DNA of 64,000 nt from JBMOPD01 sp049323615 (GCA_049323615.1 JBMOPD010000007.1:1-64000); one strand, 5' to 3'; counted from the stretch's first letter, positions 7,938-16,766 are shown. Numbers and translations are program-made. Notes: generated from the letters alone by a model not told the origin.

Positions 7938-9185
7938 CTATGCCCCGAAGTATTTGGGATTCTTGACCATATTGGTAGCCGCCACCAGGTGCAGCAGCCA
8001 GCGGGTCATGGAGATGGCGGTAAACATGCTGGCCAGGATACCGATGATCAGGGTGACGGCAAATCCCTTGATGGGCCCGGTCCCCAGGAACATCAGCACC
8101 AGGGCTGCCAGCACGGTGGTGGCGTTGGCGTCGAAGACGGCCACAAAACCCCGCTTGAACCCGGCGTCTATGGCCGACCGCAGGCTTTTGCCGGACCGCA
8201 TCTCCTCCTTGATGCGCTCAAAGATAATCACGTTGGCGTCCACCGCTATGCCCAGCGACAACAGGAAGCCGGCGATGCCGGGCAGCGTCATGGTCACGTG
8301 CATGCCCACATACACCGCCAATACAATAAGGGTATATATAATCAGCGCAAAGTTGGCCACCAGCCCGGGCAGCCTGTAGTATATAAGCATAAACACCAGT
8401 ATGGCCGTCACGCCCACCACCCCGGCGTGCTTGGACTTGGCCAGGGAGTCGGCGCCCAGGGCCGGGCCCACCGACCTTTTTTCCACCACGTCCACCTTCA
8501 CGGGCAGGGCGCCGGAGCGCAGCAGGATGGCGATCCGGTGGGCCTCCTCCAGGGACTGATAGCCGGTGATACGGGCCTTGCCGTTGGTTATGGGTTCCTG
8601 CACCGTGGGAGTCTGCAGGGTGTTTCCGTCAAGGATGATGGCAATGGGCCTGCCCACGTTGGCCGTGGTGGCCTGGGCAAACTTTTTGGCCCCCTCGTCA
8701 CTGAAGGTCAGGTTTACCTCCACCGCCCCGGATGTGGGATCCTTGGCCTCCTGGGCGTCCTTCAGGTCCTTGCCGGTAACCACCGTCTTGCCGTTGGGGT
8801 CCTTGAATTCCAGGAAGGCGGTTTTAACCATCGTGTTAACGGCCTCTTCAGGGTCCTTGATGCCGGCCAGCTCGATAATCAGCCTGCGCTCACCCTGCTG
8901 CTGGATAACCGGCTCGGCCACGCCGAACTGGTCAACCCTGTTCTGTATAACGGCCCGCAGCTGCCTCATGGCCTCCGGAGTGACCTTGACCTCGTTTGTA
9001 TCCTTGGCCTCCACCACCACGTGGACACCGCCCTGGAGGTCCAGCCCCAGGTTGATTTCCTTGATCAGAGGCAGGTATTTTTTTGTGTATTGGTTGTTCT
9101 GGAACACCGGCGCCACCGATATTACCACCGCCAGGGCAACTACAGCCACAACTGCCGCCAGGATGGCAACCTTACTCCACCTCAT
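7938..9185 (-). CDS. secD: Protein translocase subunit SecD
   Basis: This 415-residue partner of SecF has an N-terminal helix (about residues 7-28), the motif LGLDLQGGVHVVVE (about 47), a large extracytoplasmic P1 domain and six helices in total. The RND-type signature LLSLGIAVDANVIIFERIKEE lies at about 310. It is at the short end of the usual SecD range, as in other Firmicutes with separate secD and secF. It starts at ATG 9185 behind GGGGGAGAAAC and lies 12 bases before secF. Confidence 0.97.
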   Translation of the reverse strand: MRWSKVAILAAVVAVVALAVVISVAPVFQNNQYTKKYLPLIKEINLGLDLQGGVHVVVEAKDTNEVKVTPEAMRQLRAVIQNRVDQFGVAEPVIQQQGERRLIIELAGIKDPEEAVNTMVKTAFLEFKDPNGKTVVTGKDLKDAQEAKDPTSGAVEVNLTFSDEGAKKFAQATTANVGRPIAIILDGNTLQTPTVQEPITNGKARITGYQSLEEAHRIAILLRSGALPVKVDVVEKRSVGPALGADSLAKSKHAGVVGVTAILVFMLIYYRLPGLVANFALIIYTLIVLAVYVGMHVTMTLPGIAGFLLSLGIAVDANVIIFERIKEEMRSGKSLRSAIDAGFKRGFVAVFDANATTVLAALVLMFLGTGPIKGFAVTLIIGILASMFTAISMTRWLLHLVAATNMVKNPKYFGA

Positions 9186-9216
9186 GTCCGTTTCTCCCCC
9201 TTTAATGACACGTTTG

Positions 9217-9876
9217 TTACAGTAATTTCGATCCGTTTATGATCAGTTCAAAATTGCAGTTTAGGAAGCCCGCAGCCCGGCGGCACAACATCATCCTGGT
9301 CAAAAATATTTCGAAATACTCCATCACCGGACATATGTTGATATCTATGGTCAAATCCATGGTAATGGTCCGTCTGTCCGGGTCCACCAGCACGGAGGAC
9401 TCCTCGGCGGCATAATTGACCCGGTCGTGTATGTCAAAGGTGGCAAAATCGGTATTGCGCACCCTTGAGCGGTGAACATCGGACTTGTCCGCCAGAATCA
9501 GGGCGGCGGCCACAACGTTCACCGGCTGCCCGTATTGCTCCTCATGGTTGGCTATGGATGACAGCACAATGGCCATTTCGTCCGGATCCATGCCCATTCC
9601 CATCAGCAGGGGATAGACAATGACGGCGCCTGAAATGCCGTGGTCGTTTCTGCTGACCACATTGCCGATATCATGCAGGTAACCGGCAATGGCCGCCAGA
9701 TCGGCCTCTCTGGGTGAATATCCCAATTTTTCCAGAATATCGCGGGCAATGCTGCTGACAAGATTTAAATGGCGGTAGCTGTGCTCGGTGAAGCCCATGG
9801 ACCCGAGAAACTGGTTTCCTTTTCTGATAAAACTATCCACCACCGGGTTGTTCTTGATATCTGCTAAGGTTACCAT
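9217..9876 (-). CDS. HD-domain phosphohydrolase
   Basis: This 219-residue metal-dependent hydrolase of the HD superfamily probably acts on a nucleotide or phosphoester; the substrate is unknown. The metal-binding residues are visible: His in EHSYRH (about residue 36), the HD pair in GYLHDIGN (about 67) and a later Asp in LADKSDVHRS (about 130). The C-terminal 80 residues form a separate beta-rich segment. ATG 9876 is chosen because GGGGGA precedes it; an in-frame start six codons earlier lacks such a site. The gene lies between yajC and secD, a placement common in Desulfotomaculum relatives, and is preceded by a structured leader. Confidence 0.85.
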   Translation of the reverse strand: MVTLADIKNNPVVDSFIRKGNQFLGSMGFTEHSYRHLNLVSSIARDILEKLGYSPREADLAAIAGYLHDIGNVVSRNDHGISGAVIVYPLLMGMGMDPDEMAIVLSSIANHEEQYGQPVNVVAAALILADKSDVHRSRVRNTDFATFDIHDRVNYAAEESSVLVDPDRRTITMDLTIDINICPVMEYFEIFLTRMMLCRRAAGFLNCNFELIINGSKLL

Positions 9877-9903
9877 ACAATCCCCCTGGTACATTTACCC
9901 TTA

Positions 9904-9995
9904 CCGTGGTGAAAATGGAAAACTGCCATCCACGGAGAAAGAGAGTAGACTTCCTGCCTACTCTCCAAAAGTCATGTGGAGACAGTCTCACTTTT
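9904..9995 (-). ncRNA. Structured leader of three stem-loops between yajC and the HD gene
   Basis: Read on the minus strand there are three consecutive hairpins. AAAAGT-GAGAC-T-GTCTC-cacatg-ACTTTT comes first, then GAGAGTAG-9 nt-CTACTCTC, then CCGTGG-ATGG-7 nt-CCAT-5 nt-CCACGG. All stems are perfect. The region ends about 27 bases before the ATG of the HD gene and has no run of T behind any stem, so it is not a simple terminator. I do not recognise it as a known riboswitch or leader; a processing or regulatory element in the yajC-secDF transcript is possible. Confidence 0.45.
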
Positions 9996-10034
9996 CAGTT
10001 ATGGGCCGGCGCCCAATCTCCCGGCATGCCGGCG

Positions 10035-10328
10035 TTATTCTTTCTTTTCTTCTTCCTCTTCCTCGGGGGCGGATTCCCGCACCTGGCCGATGGCTGTTCT
10101 GAGAACTTCAATACGCACACCGTCGGCCACCCGCAAAACAAGGGTGTCTTCCTTTAATTTCACCACGGTGCCCAGGATTCCTCCGGCGGTAACCACTTTG
10201 TCGTTAACCTTTATACCTCTGATCATTTCCTGGTGTTTCTTCTGGCGCTGCTGCTGGGGCCTGATCATCAGGAAATACAGAAGTCCGAAAAGCACTAAAA
10301 TATAAAGTATGGTTCCGTATTGCTCCAT
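10035..10328 (-). CDS. yajC: Preprotein translocase subunit YajC
   Basis: This 97-residue single-pass membrane protein associates with SecDF. One helix at about residues 6-22 ends in FLMIRPQQQRQKKHQEM, the family signature, followed by VNDKVVTAGGILGTVV (about 40). The tail is an acidic run of Glu. It starts at ATG 10328 behind GGAGGTAGG. It lies between tgt and secDF, the classic tgt-yajC-secD-secF order. Confidence 0.95.
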   Translation of the reverse strand: MEQYGTILYILVLFGLLYFLMIRPQQQRQKKHQEMIRGIKVNDKVVTAGGILGTVVKLKEDTLVLRVADGVRIEVLRTAIGQVRESAPEEEEEEKKE

Positions 10329-10406
10329 CCGGCGAGCCTACCTCCTTTCACAAAATGATTTATTCTTCGGAGTTACGTCAATCCCTCTATTTTTTGTGCC
10401 AAAAAA

Positions 10407-11519
10407 TTAACTTGACTTAAATCTGTCTAAAAATTCCTTTTTATAGGCTGAAAACATTCCCTGATCAATGGCTACCTTGATATTATGCATCAATTTCAGG
10501 ATAAAGTAAAGGTTGTGTATGGTGGTGAGCCTTACCCCCAGTATTTCGTTGGCCTTGATCAGGTGCCTGATATAAGCCCTGGTGTAGTTCCTGCAGGTGT
10601 AGCAGTCGCATTCGGGGTCCAGGGGGCTGAAATCCCTGGCATATTCGGCATTCCTTACCACCAGCTTGCCGTCTTGGGTAAAAACCGTGCCGTTGCGGGC
10701 AATCCTGGTGGGCAGTACACAATCGAACATATCCACTCCCCGGGCCACCCCCTCCAGCAGGCAGTCCGGTGAACCGACACCCATCAGGTAGCGGGGCCTG
10801 CCGGCTGGAATAAGGGGAACGGTGTATTCCAGCACTTCGTACATCAGGTCCTTGGGTTCCCCGACACTTAAACCGCCGATCCCGTAGCCGGGAAAGTCCA
10901 TTCCCACCAGTTCGGCGGCGCTCTTCTCCCTGAGGTCCCTGAACACCCCTCCCTGGATGATGCCGAACAGGGCCTGGCCCTCCCTTCGCTGGGCCCGCTT
11001 GCAGCGTTCGGCCCAGCGGGTTGTCCGCTCCACCGCAGCCAGGGCGTAATCACGGGTACAGGGGTAGGGGGCGCACTCATCGAAGGCCATGGCTATGTCC
11101 GACCCCAGGGCCTCCTGTATCTCCACCACCCTTTCGGGGCTCAAATAGTGTTCTGAACCGTCAATATGGGACCGGAACCATACTCCGTCCTCCTCCACCT
11201 TTCTAAGCGGCCCCAGGCTGAACACCTGAAAGCCCCCGCTGTCAGTCAGGATGGGACCCTTCCAGTGCATGAAGCTGTGCAGGCCGCCCGCCTCGGCCAC
11301 CAGGTGGTGCCCCGGCCGCAAGTACAGGTGATAGGTATTGCTTAAAACAAGCCTTCCGCCTATATCCCACACTTCTTCCGGGGTCATGGTCTTAACCGTG
11401 GCCTGGGTGCCCACCGGCATAAAAATGGGAGTCTCCACAACTCCGTGGGGTGTTCTCAGCTCACCCCGCCTGGCCATTGTCCCGATATCCCTCTTAAGCT
11501 CTCTAAATTCTATCGTCAT
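10407..11519 (-). CDS. tgt: Queuine tRNA-ribosyltransferase
   Basis: This 370-residue TIM-barrel enzyme exchanges guanine 34 of GUN-anticodon tRNAs for preQ1. Visible motifs are ILTDSGGFQVFSL (about residue 90, with the catalytic Asp), the active-site region GIGGLSVGEP (about 220), the second Asp region MFDCVLPTRIARNGT (about 266) and the zinc site CDCYTCRNYTRAYIRHL (about 308) with a later His. The length is normal. It starts at ATG 11519. queA lies upstream and queH further on, so most of the late queuosine pathway is within 5 kb. Confidence 0.97.
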   Translation of the reverse strand: MTIEFRELKRDIGTMARRGELRTPHGVVETPIFMPVGTQATVKTMTPEEVWDIGGRLVLSNTYHLYLRPGHHLVAEAGGLHSFMHWKGPILTDSGGFQVFSLGPLRKVEEDGVWFRSHIDGSEHYLSPERVVEIQEALGSDIAMAFDECAPYPCTRDYALAAVERTTRWAERCKRAQRREGQALFGIIQGGVFRDLREKSAAELVGMDFPGYGIGGLSVGEPKDLMYEVLEYTVPLIPAGRPRYLMGVGSPDCLLEGVARGVDMFDCVLPTRIARNGTVFTQDGKLVVRNAEYARDFSPLDPECDCYTCRNYTRAYIRHLIKANEILGVRLTTIHNLYFILKLMHNIKVAIDQGMFSAYKKEFLDRFKSS

Positions 11520-11951
11520 TGCTAGGCCTCAAAAATGATCTCTAAATGCTAAACATGTACGGATTTATATTGCCTGAAATACTGTCGGAAGCCAGAATCC
11601 AGACCCCTATGCCGTAAAAATACGGCACCACGGACAATGAAAATCTGTGGCCGGGGGTGCGGTTTTCAGTCCGGGCTTTCGATCCTGCGGTTGAACCGGC
11701 TCTATGCTCGTCGCTTACGGTCATGCCGACCGCCCTCAACTCGGCGTCCTGCCTCGGTTCGGGCCTCCGGCTGCGTCCTGCAGCCGGCCCGGCATTCCGT
11801 ACGCTCCTTCGCCAAGAGCCGGATAACAACCTCCGGTATTTACGCTCCGGCCTGAAAGGTCCTCCCCCCTCCGTACACTCCGGCTTGGAATTGGTTATTT
11901 TTCTCCGTCTCCTGTATTCTGTCTCCTGTCTCCTGACCCAAAAGAAATGCT
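11520..11951. other. 432-base gap with GC-rich repeat element, no credible gene
   Basis: The gap between queA and tgt holds a tRNA-free, GC-rich block. A small hairpin, CCGTAAAAATACGG, is at about 11612-11625. A repeat-like element at 11711-11816 has a relative at 14741-14838, and a CTGTCTCCTGTCTCCTG run is at about 11911-11936. A 95-residue minus-strand frame (11542-11829) has no ribosome site and unlikely composition, so I treat it as non-coding. Confidence 0.6.
11711..11816 (-). repeat. GC-rich dispersed repeat, copy A
   Basis: Read on the minus strand, this piece aligns along its whole length with 14741-14838 on the plus strand. Both run from CTTGCGAA or CTTGGCGAA to GAGGGCGGTCGGC followed by CCGTAA. 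The central parts differ but keep the same order of GGACGC blocks. Function unknown. Confidence 0.5.
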
Positions 11952-12980
11952 CTAAAGCAGAAGCATAGCATCCCCAAAGCTGAAAAAACGGTACTGCCGG
12001 TCAACGGCCTGGCGGTATGCCCTTAAAATTTTGTCACGGCCGGCAAAGGCGCTGACCATCATGATCAGGGTTGACCTGGGCAGGTGAAAATTGGTTATCA
12101 GTCCTTCAACCATCCTGAACCTGTAGCCCGGGTAAATAAAGATGTCGGTATACCCGTACCCCGGCCTGACCCGTCCCAGTTTGTCGGCTCCGGCCTCCAG
12201 ACAGCGCACCGTGGTGGTTCCCACCGCGATAATCCTTCCGCTGCGGCTTTGCGTCGCCGCATTCAATGCCCCGGCCGCTTCCCGGGAAATTTCATAGTAC
12301 TCTTCATGCATGTGATGTTCCTCGACATCCCGGACCTTTACCGGCCTGAACGTGCCCAGCCCCACATGAAGCAGCACGGTGACCACCCTGACACCGGCGC
12401 TCCTAATCTCATCCAGCAGTTCACCGGTAAAATGCAGCCCGGCGGTGGGGGCCGCCACCGAACCCTCCCTGCGGGCATATACCGTCTGGTATCGCTGAGG
12501 GTCCGCCGGGTATTTTTTTATGTAGGGAGGCAGGGGCATCCTTCCTATTTTATCCAGCGCCTCCTTAAAGGGAACAGCGCTTTCAAACCGGACCAGCCTC
12601 CCGCCCTCGCCGATGTTTTCAAGCACCTTGCCCTTCAGTATACCTTCTCCGAAGATCAAAGCGGTCCCGGGCCGGACCCGCCGCCCGGGCCGGACCAGAA
12701 CCTCCCAGAGGCATTCCTCTTTTTCCCTGAGCAGGAGTACCTCCACCTGCCCCCCGCTGCCTTCCCTGATGCCGATTAACCGGGCCGGTATGACCTTGGT
12801 ATCGTTAAGGACCAGTACATCCCCGGGGCGGAGATACTCCAGAATATCCTTAAACCTTCTGTGTTCAAAGACATCCCTATCTCTACGGACCACCATGAGC
12901 CTTGATTCATCCCTGCGCAACAGGGGGTCCTGGGCTATCAGCCGGTCCGGAAGGTAATAGTCAAAATCACTTACCTTCAA
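11952..12980 (-). CDS. queA: S-adenosylmethionine:tRNA ribosyltransferase-isomerase
   Basis: This 342-residue enzyme transfers the ribosyl part of SAM to preQ1-tRNA, forming epoxyqueuosine. The start MKVSDFDYYLPDRLIAQDP, the PGDVLVLNDTKVIPARL motif (about residue 52), APTAGLHFT (about 177) and VGTTTVRCLE (about 252) are diagnostic. Full length. It starts at ATG 12980. It lies upstream of tgt on the same strand, and its product is reduced to queuosine by QueH, encoded nearby. Confidence 0.97.
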   Translation of the reverse strand: MKVSDFDYYLPDRLIAQDPLLRRDESRLMVVRRDRDVFEHRRFKDILEYLRPGDVLVLNDTKVIPARLIGIREGSGGQVEVLLLREKEECLWEVLVRPGRRVRPGTALIFGEGILKGKVLENIGEGGRLVRFESAVPFKEALDKIGRMPLPPYIKKYPADPQRYQTVYARREGSVAAPTAGLHFTGELLDEIRSAGVRVVTVLLHVGLGTFRPVKVRDVEEHHMHEEYYEISREAAGALNAATQSRSGRIIAVGTTTVRCLEAGADKLGRVRPGYGYTDIFIYPGYRFRMVEGLITNFHLPRSTLIMMVSAFAGRDKILRAYRQAVDRQYRFFSFGDAMLLL

Positions 12981-13002
12981 AATAACTCACCTATTCCTAT
13001 CT

Positions 13003-13053
13003 TATCCTGAAAATCTATCCTGTCAGAATACAGCAGCCAGAATCCAGAATAGG
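13003..13053. repeat. Dispersed repeat with CAGAATCC units, copy 1
   Basis: ATCCTGAAAATCTATCCTGT followed by CAGAATACAG and CCAGAATCCAGAATAG closely matches 54459-54508, which lies beside ubiX. It sits in the short gap between queA and the SpoIID-like gene. Confidence 0.65.
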
Positions 13054-13062
13054 AAAGGTATC

Positions 13063-14481
13063 CTAACTTAAATGCCTGACCTCGGTGTTATTATAATAGT
13101 ATTTCAATATATCCTGGTAATTATAACCTTTATTGGTCATACCGAGGGCCCCGTACTGGGACATGCCCAGCCCGTGGCCGTAACCCGAACCTTTAAAAGT
13201 AACTTTGACCAGTTTGCCCCCGGCGTTCTTTTCCTTCGTCATCTCAAAAAGGGAGCTCTTCAGCCCCAGGGCTTTCCGTACCGCGTCGGCATTAGATATT
13301 TCAGCAGCCATGGGCTGCCCGTCGGACCCTGCTCCGGTAATCCTTATTCTTTTGACCCGGGCCCCGGACGAGGTTTTTTCTGCAATCTCGATATCATTAA
13401 CAATGGTAAAAACTCTTTCCGGCGCGTCCGGCCCGTTGTATAGACTTTTTCTTTCAATTAACCGGTTGACCAGCTGATCCCGGGTGTATACCTCCACCCA
13501 GTCATAATATTTGTCGTTTTTATCGAAAGGGTCGGGCTTGGCCTTAAGATACTCCAGATCTTCCCTCCACACGTCCCGGCAGCTTTCTATATAACCGCCG
13601 CTGCTGCTGTGGAAGAAGGCGCTGATGGTTTTTCCCCGGCAGGAAAGGACCTGTCCTCTTGTCTCGTCAACGGCCCGGCTGGCATTGGCGTGCTCGGCGT
13701 TATACCCCCCGTACACCTGGTTCATCTGGGTGGCCAGGAGATCAAAACCAAAATCCCGGTATGTTCCCAAATTGGCCAGGGCATAACTGCGTGCGGCCAC
13801 AGCCTGGGCCTTTAGCGCCTCCTTTGGCCAGGAGGCCGGCATCTCCCTGGGGACGACCCCATACAGGTATTCCTCCAGGGGCAGTTCATTAATAACGGTG
13901 ATGCCTCCCGTCCTTGTCCTGAATTCCAGGTTTCCGCGGTAATTTTGGGCGCGCCCGTCGATAACCAGGGCCACCAGGTTAAGGTCCCCGCCCCCCTGAA
14001 CAGCTTTTATTCCGGAAACGCTGATTACATTTATCCTGCCGGAATCAATTTTTAACGGCAAAACCCGCCCGCCGGCAGCGGCCACCGCCAAGGTTTCACC
14101 CGCCGCAACATTTTTCAGGGCGCCGCTTCCACTCAGGACGGCCACCATTGGCCTGACCTGCTGTAAATCCAGAGAACTGCCGTAAGTTCCCACCTGCCGG
14201 CCGTTCTTAAATAATTGTATCCCCCCGCCGGTAAATCTGGCCTGCCACCGCTCCCCGGGCAGCACGTCAGCCAGGTGCTCCCCGCTCTGCCGGTCAACCA
14301 GGCGGTACCTGCCCTGTACATAAAAGTCCTGCACCTGTACATCCTGGGCCAGACCCACCCGGATGGTGTTCGGTATCACGGCCACCTGGGCACCTGCCCG
14401 ATAAGGAAGTACGGTAACCAGCAGCACCAGAAAAAACAAACGGGCCGCCCTTAAAAATTTAAGCCATCTTTCCCTGCCCAT
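13063..14481 (-). CDS. SpoIID/LytB-domain protein
   Basis: This 472-residue exported protein resembles SpoIID, the lytic transglycosylase that trims septal peptidoglycan during engulfment. A signal peptide or anchor covers about residues 10-30. The SpoIID/LytB domain begins near INELPLEEYLYGVVPREMP (about 200) and continues through KAQAVAARSYAL to the C-terminal GSGYGHGLGMSQYGALG (about 440), both hallmark motifs. ATG 14481 is preferred because GGAGGTTGTA lies directly upstream. It is not next to other engulfment genes, so it may be a paralogue and not spoIID itself. Confidence 0.85.
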   Translation of the reverse strand: MGRERWLKFLRAARLFFLVLLVTVLPYRAGAQVAVIPNTIRVGLAQDVQVQDFYVQGRYRLVDRQSGEHLADVLPGERWQARFTGGGIQLFKNGRQVGTYGSSLDLQQVRPMVAVLSGSGALKNVAAGETLAVAAAGGRVLPLKIDSGRINVISVSGIKAVQGGGDLNLVALVIDGRAQNYRGNLEFRTRTGGITVINELPLEEYLYGVVPREMPASWPKEALKAQAVAARSYALANLGTYRDFGFDLLATQMNQVYGGYNAEHANASRAVDETRGQVLSCRGKTISAFFHSSSGGYIESCRDVWREDLEYLKAKPDPFDKNDKYYDWVEVYTRDQLVNRLIERKSLYNGPDAPERVFTIVNDIEIAEKTSSGARVKRIRITGAGSDGQPMAAEISNADAVRKALGLKSSLFEMTKEKNAGGKLVKVTFKGSGYGHGLGMSQYGALGMTNKGYNYQDILKYYYNNTEVRHLS

Positions 14482-14590
14482 TACAACCTCCGGCAATGTT
14501 TGTTGTCCTGGATCTTCGACAAATTCAAAGATTTTCCTGCCGGAAGTAAGAAAAGCCGTCCTGCCGGGCGGCGCCGCTGTTCCAGCGGCG

Positions 14591-14624
14591 GGAATCCAGA
14601 ATCCAGAATCCGGAATCCAGAATG
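14591..14624. repeat. Heptad repeat GAATCCA x4-5
   Basis: GGAATCCAGAATCCAGAATC and its continuation are tandem seven-base units, the complement of the ATTCTGG array downstream of secF. The array is non-coding. Confidence 0.7.
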
Positions 14625-14740
14625 CTTACAGCCTTTCCTAAAGCCCGGCTCCTTCTTTTGGGACGTACAATACTTTAGAGGTTGCTATCGAAAGGGAGAA
14701 GGCATCAATCGGGCGATATTACCGGAGACTGTTACAGTCT

Positions 14741-14838
14741 CTTGCGAATGAGCCGGAACGGATGACGATTTGGACGCCGGATGCGGCCAAAAGCCCGAGA
14801 GCCGCATGGACGCGGCGTTCGAGGGCGGTCGGCTTCCG
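14741..14838 (+). repeat. GC-rich dispersed repeat, copy B
   Basis: It aligns with the reverse complement of 11711-11816, best at the end GTTCGAGGGCGGTCGGC. It contains an internal inverted repeat GATGCGGC ... GCCGCATG, so it can fold. Function unknown. Confidence 0.5.
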
Positions 14839-14850
14839 TAAAATGAGGTT

Positions 14851-15075
14851 TTACTTTCTGAAAATTATATTCAGCACCACCGTCAGGATAATGCTCAGGA
14901 TAATGGAAGACGCCAGGGGAAAGTAAAAGGAAAAATTCCCCTTTTGGATAAATATGTCGCCGGGGAGGCGGCCCAGGTTGAAAAGCTTGCCGGCAGCCAT
15001 CATCAGTAAACCGAAACAGGCCAGAAAAATGCCCCCCAGGAGCAACAGCTTGCCCAGTGAAAAAAACGAACCCAT
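14851..15075 (-). CDS. DUF2905 membrane protein
   Basis: This 74-residue protein has two hydrophobic helices (about residues 6-28 and 50-70) joined by the conserved motif FNLGRLPGDIFIQKGNFSFY, diagnostic of DUF2905. Function unknown. ATG 15075 overlaps the queH stop as TGATG, with GGGAGGTGGG inside queH as ribosome site, so it is coupled to queH. Confidence 0.88.
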   Translation of the reverse strand: MGSFFSLGKLLLLGGIFLACFGLLMMAAGKLFNLGRLPGDIFIQKGNFSFYFPLASSIILSIILTVVLNIIFRK

Positions 15076-15623
15076 CAAGACCCACCTCCCCCGTCCTTGG
15101 GCCGGTAATACCTCTCCTTTTCACTGTATATGCAGCCGCAGTATTTCTGCCGGTACATGCCCAGTTCCCGCGAACGCGCCGTGGCTTCCCTGTATCCGGG
15201 GCGAAAGTCCCGGTAGATAAACTGAATGCCGGCCTCCGCGGCCGCAGCTTCACCTGTTTCCCTGATCAGGCCGTGCTTCTGGTAGGGACTGACCAGCAGG
15301 GTGGTGGAAAAGGCGTCGAAATTGTTTTCCCTGGCCACCGCGGCGGTGCGCTTAAGCCTCATGGCGTAGCAAAAGGCGCATCTTTCGGTCTCACGGTGGA
15401 CCACGCCCCTGATGAATTCCTCCAGCAGGTACCGTTCGTCGAATATCACCGGCAAACCAATAGCCGCGGCATATCCGGCCAGCGTTTCCTTTCTGGCTTT
15501 CCACTCGGTATAAGGGTGAATATTGGGATTAAAAAAGTACCCGGTTACTTCCGTATCCTTTTTCAACACTTCCACCGGGTAGATGGAACAGGGCCCGCAG
15601 CAGGTGTGGAGCAACACGCGCAT
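15075..15623 (-). CDS. queH: Epoxyqueuosine reductase QueH
   Basis: This protein of about 182 residues performs the last step of queuosine synthesis, reducing epoxyqueuosine in tRNA; it replaces the unrelated QueG. The cysteine motifs are intact: HTCCGPCSIYP near the N-terminus, ERCAFCYAMRL in the middle and KYCGCIYSE near the C-terminus, consistent with iron-sulfur and metal binding. The start is uncertain: ATG 15623 fits the family (MRVLLHTCCGPCS), but the AAGGAGG site lies 16 bases away, and an in-frame GTG at 15662 is the alternative. tgt and queA nearby complete the pathway context. Confidence 0.9.
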   Translation of the reverse strand: MRVLLHTCCGPCSIYPVEVLKKDTEVTGYFFNPNIHPYTEWKARKETLAGYAAAIGLPVIFDERYLLEEFIRGVVHRETERCAFCYAMRLKRTAAVARENNFDAFSTTLLVSPYQKHGLIRETGEAAAAEAGIQFIYRDFRPGYREATARSRELGMYRQKYCGCIYSEKERYYRPKDGGGGS

Positions 15624-15713
15624 ATTTTTTGAATGCCGGACCTCCTTGTCAGAATTTGCCACAGAGGCACAGAGAACATGGAGAACAGGGATTAGGGGTT
15701 GCTTAATATTTTT

Positions 15714-16766
15714 TTATTTCAGGGGAAGAGATCCTTGTTCTATGCCTCCGCTTTTATCCTCGCAAGCTATTCCCAGGTGCCGGTACGACGCCTGGGTGGC
15801 CACCCTGCCGCGGGGAGTTCGGGCCAGCAGGCCCCTCTGCATCAAATAGGGCTCATACACGTCCTCCACCGTATCGGGTTCCTCTCCCAGCGCCGCCGCT
15901 ACGGTATCCAGGCCCACCGGCCCGCCGTTGAACTTTTCTATTATTATACGCAGCAGGCGCCGGTCTATCTCATCCAGCCCCAGGGGGTCCACCTCCAGAA
16001 ATTCCAGGGCCTCAACGGCCACCTCACTGTTAATCACACCTCTCTGCCTGACCTGGGCATAATCACGTACCCTTTTCAAAAGCCTGTTGGCCACCCGGGG
16101 CGTCCCCCTGGCCCGCCTGCCGATTTCGGCGGCGCCGTCGGGGCTTATCTGTACATTGAGGATGGATGCCGTCCTGGAAATTATGGCCACCAGATCATCT
16201 TCACTATAATAATCCAGCCTGCTGATAACCCCGAAACGCTCCCGCAGGGGAGAGGTGAGCAGCCCGGCCCTGGTGGTGGCCCCGATCATGGTGAACTGCG
16301 GCAGCTCCAGCCTGATAGACCGGGCCCCCGGTCCCTTGCCAATGACAATATCAATGGCGCGGTCTTCCATGGCCGGATATAGTATTTCCTCCACGGGCCT
16401 GCTTAACCGGTGAACCTCGTCGATAAAAAGCACGTCGCCGGCCGCCAGGTTTGTCAGTATGGCCGCCAGGTCGCCGGGCCTTTCTATGGCCGGTCCCGAC
16501 GTCACCCGTATGTTTACTCCCATCTCGTTGGCTATGATATTGGCCAGGGTGGTTTTCCCCAGCCCCGGCGGCCCGTAAAGGAGCACGTGATCGAGGCACT
16601 CCCCCCTTTCCCTGGCGGCCCGGATAAACACTTCAATGGTTTCCTTTACCTTTTGCTGCCCGATATATTCCGCCAGCCTGCGGGGCCTGAGGCTTACCTC
16701 GGTTTCAAAGTCCTCATTCCGGACTACAGCGGAAATTATTCTCCCGTCCGGGGTTCTGTCTTCCAT
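15714..16766 (-). CDS. ruvB: Holliday junction branch migration helicase RuvB
   Basis: This 350-residue AAA+ motor drives branch migration with RuvA. Walker A is GPPGLGKTT, Walker B VLFIDEVHRL, and the sensor region MIGATTRAGLL follows. The C-terminal winged-helix DNA-binding domain ends with the family motif LMQRGLLARTPRGRVAT. ATG 16766 is favoured by AAAGGATGG upstream; an in-frame TTG nine codons earlier has no such site. It is the third gene of the ruvC-ruvA-ruvB order. Confidence 0.97.
   Translation of the reverse strand: MEDRTPDGRIISAVVRNEDFETEVSLRPRRLAEYIGQQKVKETIEVFIRAARERGECLDHVLLYGPPGLGKTTLANIIANEMGVNIRVTSGPAIERPGDLAAILTNLAAGDVLFIDEVHRLSRPVEEILYPAMEDRAIDIVIGKGPGARSIRLELPQFTMIGATTRAGLLTSPLRERFGVISRLDYYSEDDLVAIISRTASILNVQISPDGAAEIGRRARGTPRVANRLLKRVRDYAQVRQRGVINSEVAVEALEFLEVDPLGLDEIDRRLLRIIIEKFNGGPVGLDTVAAALGEEPDTVEDVYEPYLMQRGLLARTPRGRVATQASYRHLGIACEDKSGGIEQGSLPLK

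Larger units (their letters stand above)
14482..14850. other. 369-base non-coding gap with two repeat types
   Basis: Between the SpoIID-like gene and the DUF2905 gene I see no credible reading frame. The gap contains a CAGAATCC-type heptad array at 14591-14624, a small hairpin GCCGCTG-TTCCA-GCGGC just before it, and a GC-rich repeat copy at 14741-14838. Confidence 0.6.

Noticed and set aside
7455..9242. 595-residue open frame antisense to secD and secF
   Set aside because: It lies opposite two unmistakable genes, has His/Gln/Gly-rich composition typical of GC-skewed antisense frames, and no ribosome site.
11542..11829. 95-residue minus-strand frame between tgt and queA
   Set aside because: No ribosome site, Arg/Ser/Gly-rich composition, and it coincides with a dispersed GC-rich repeat.
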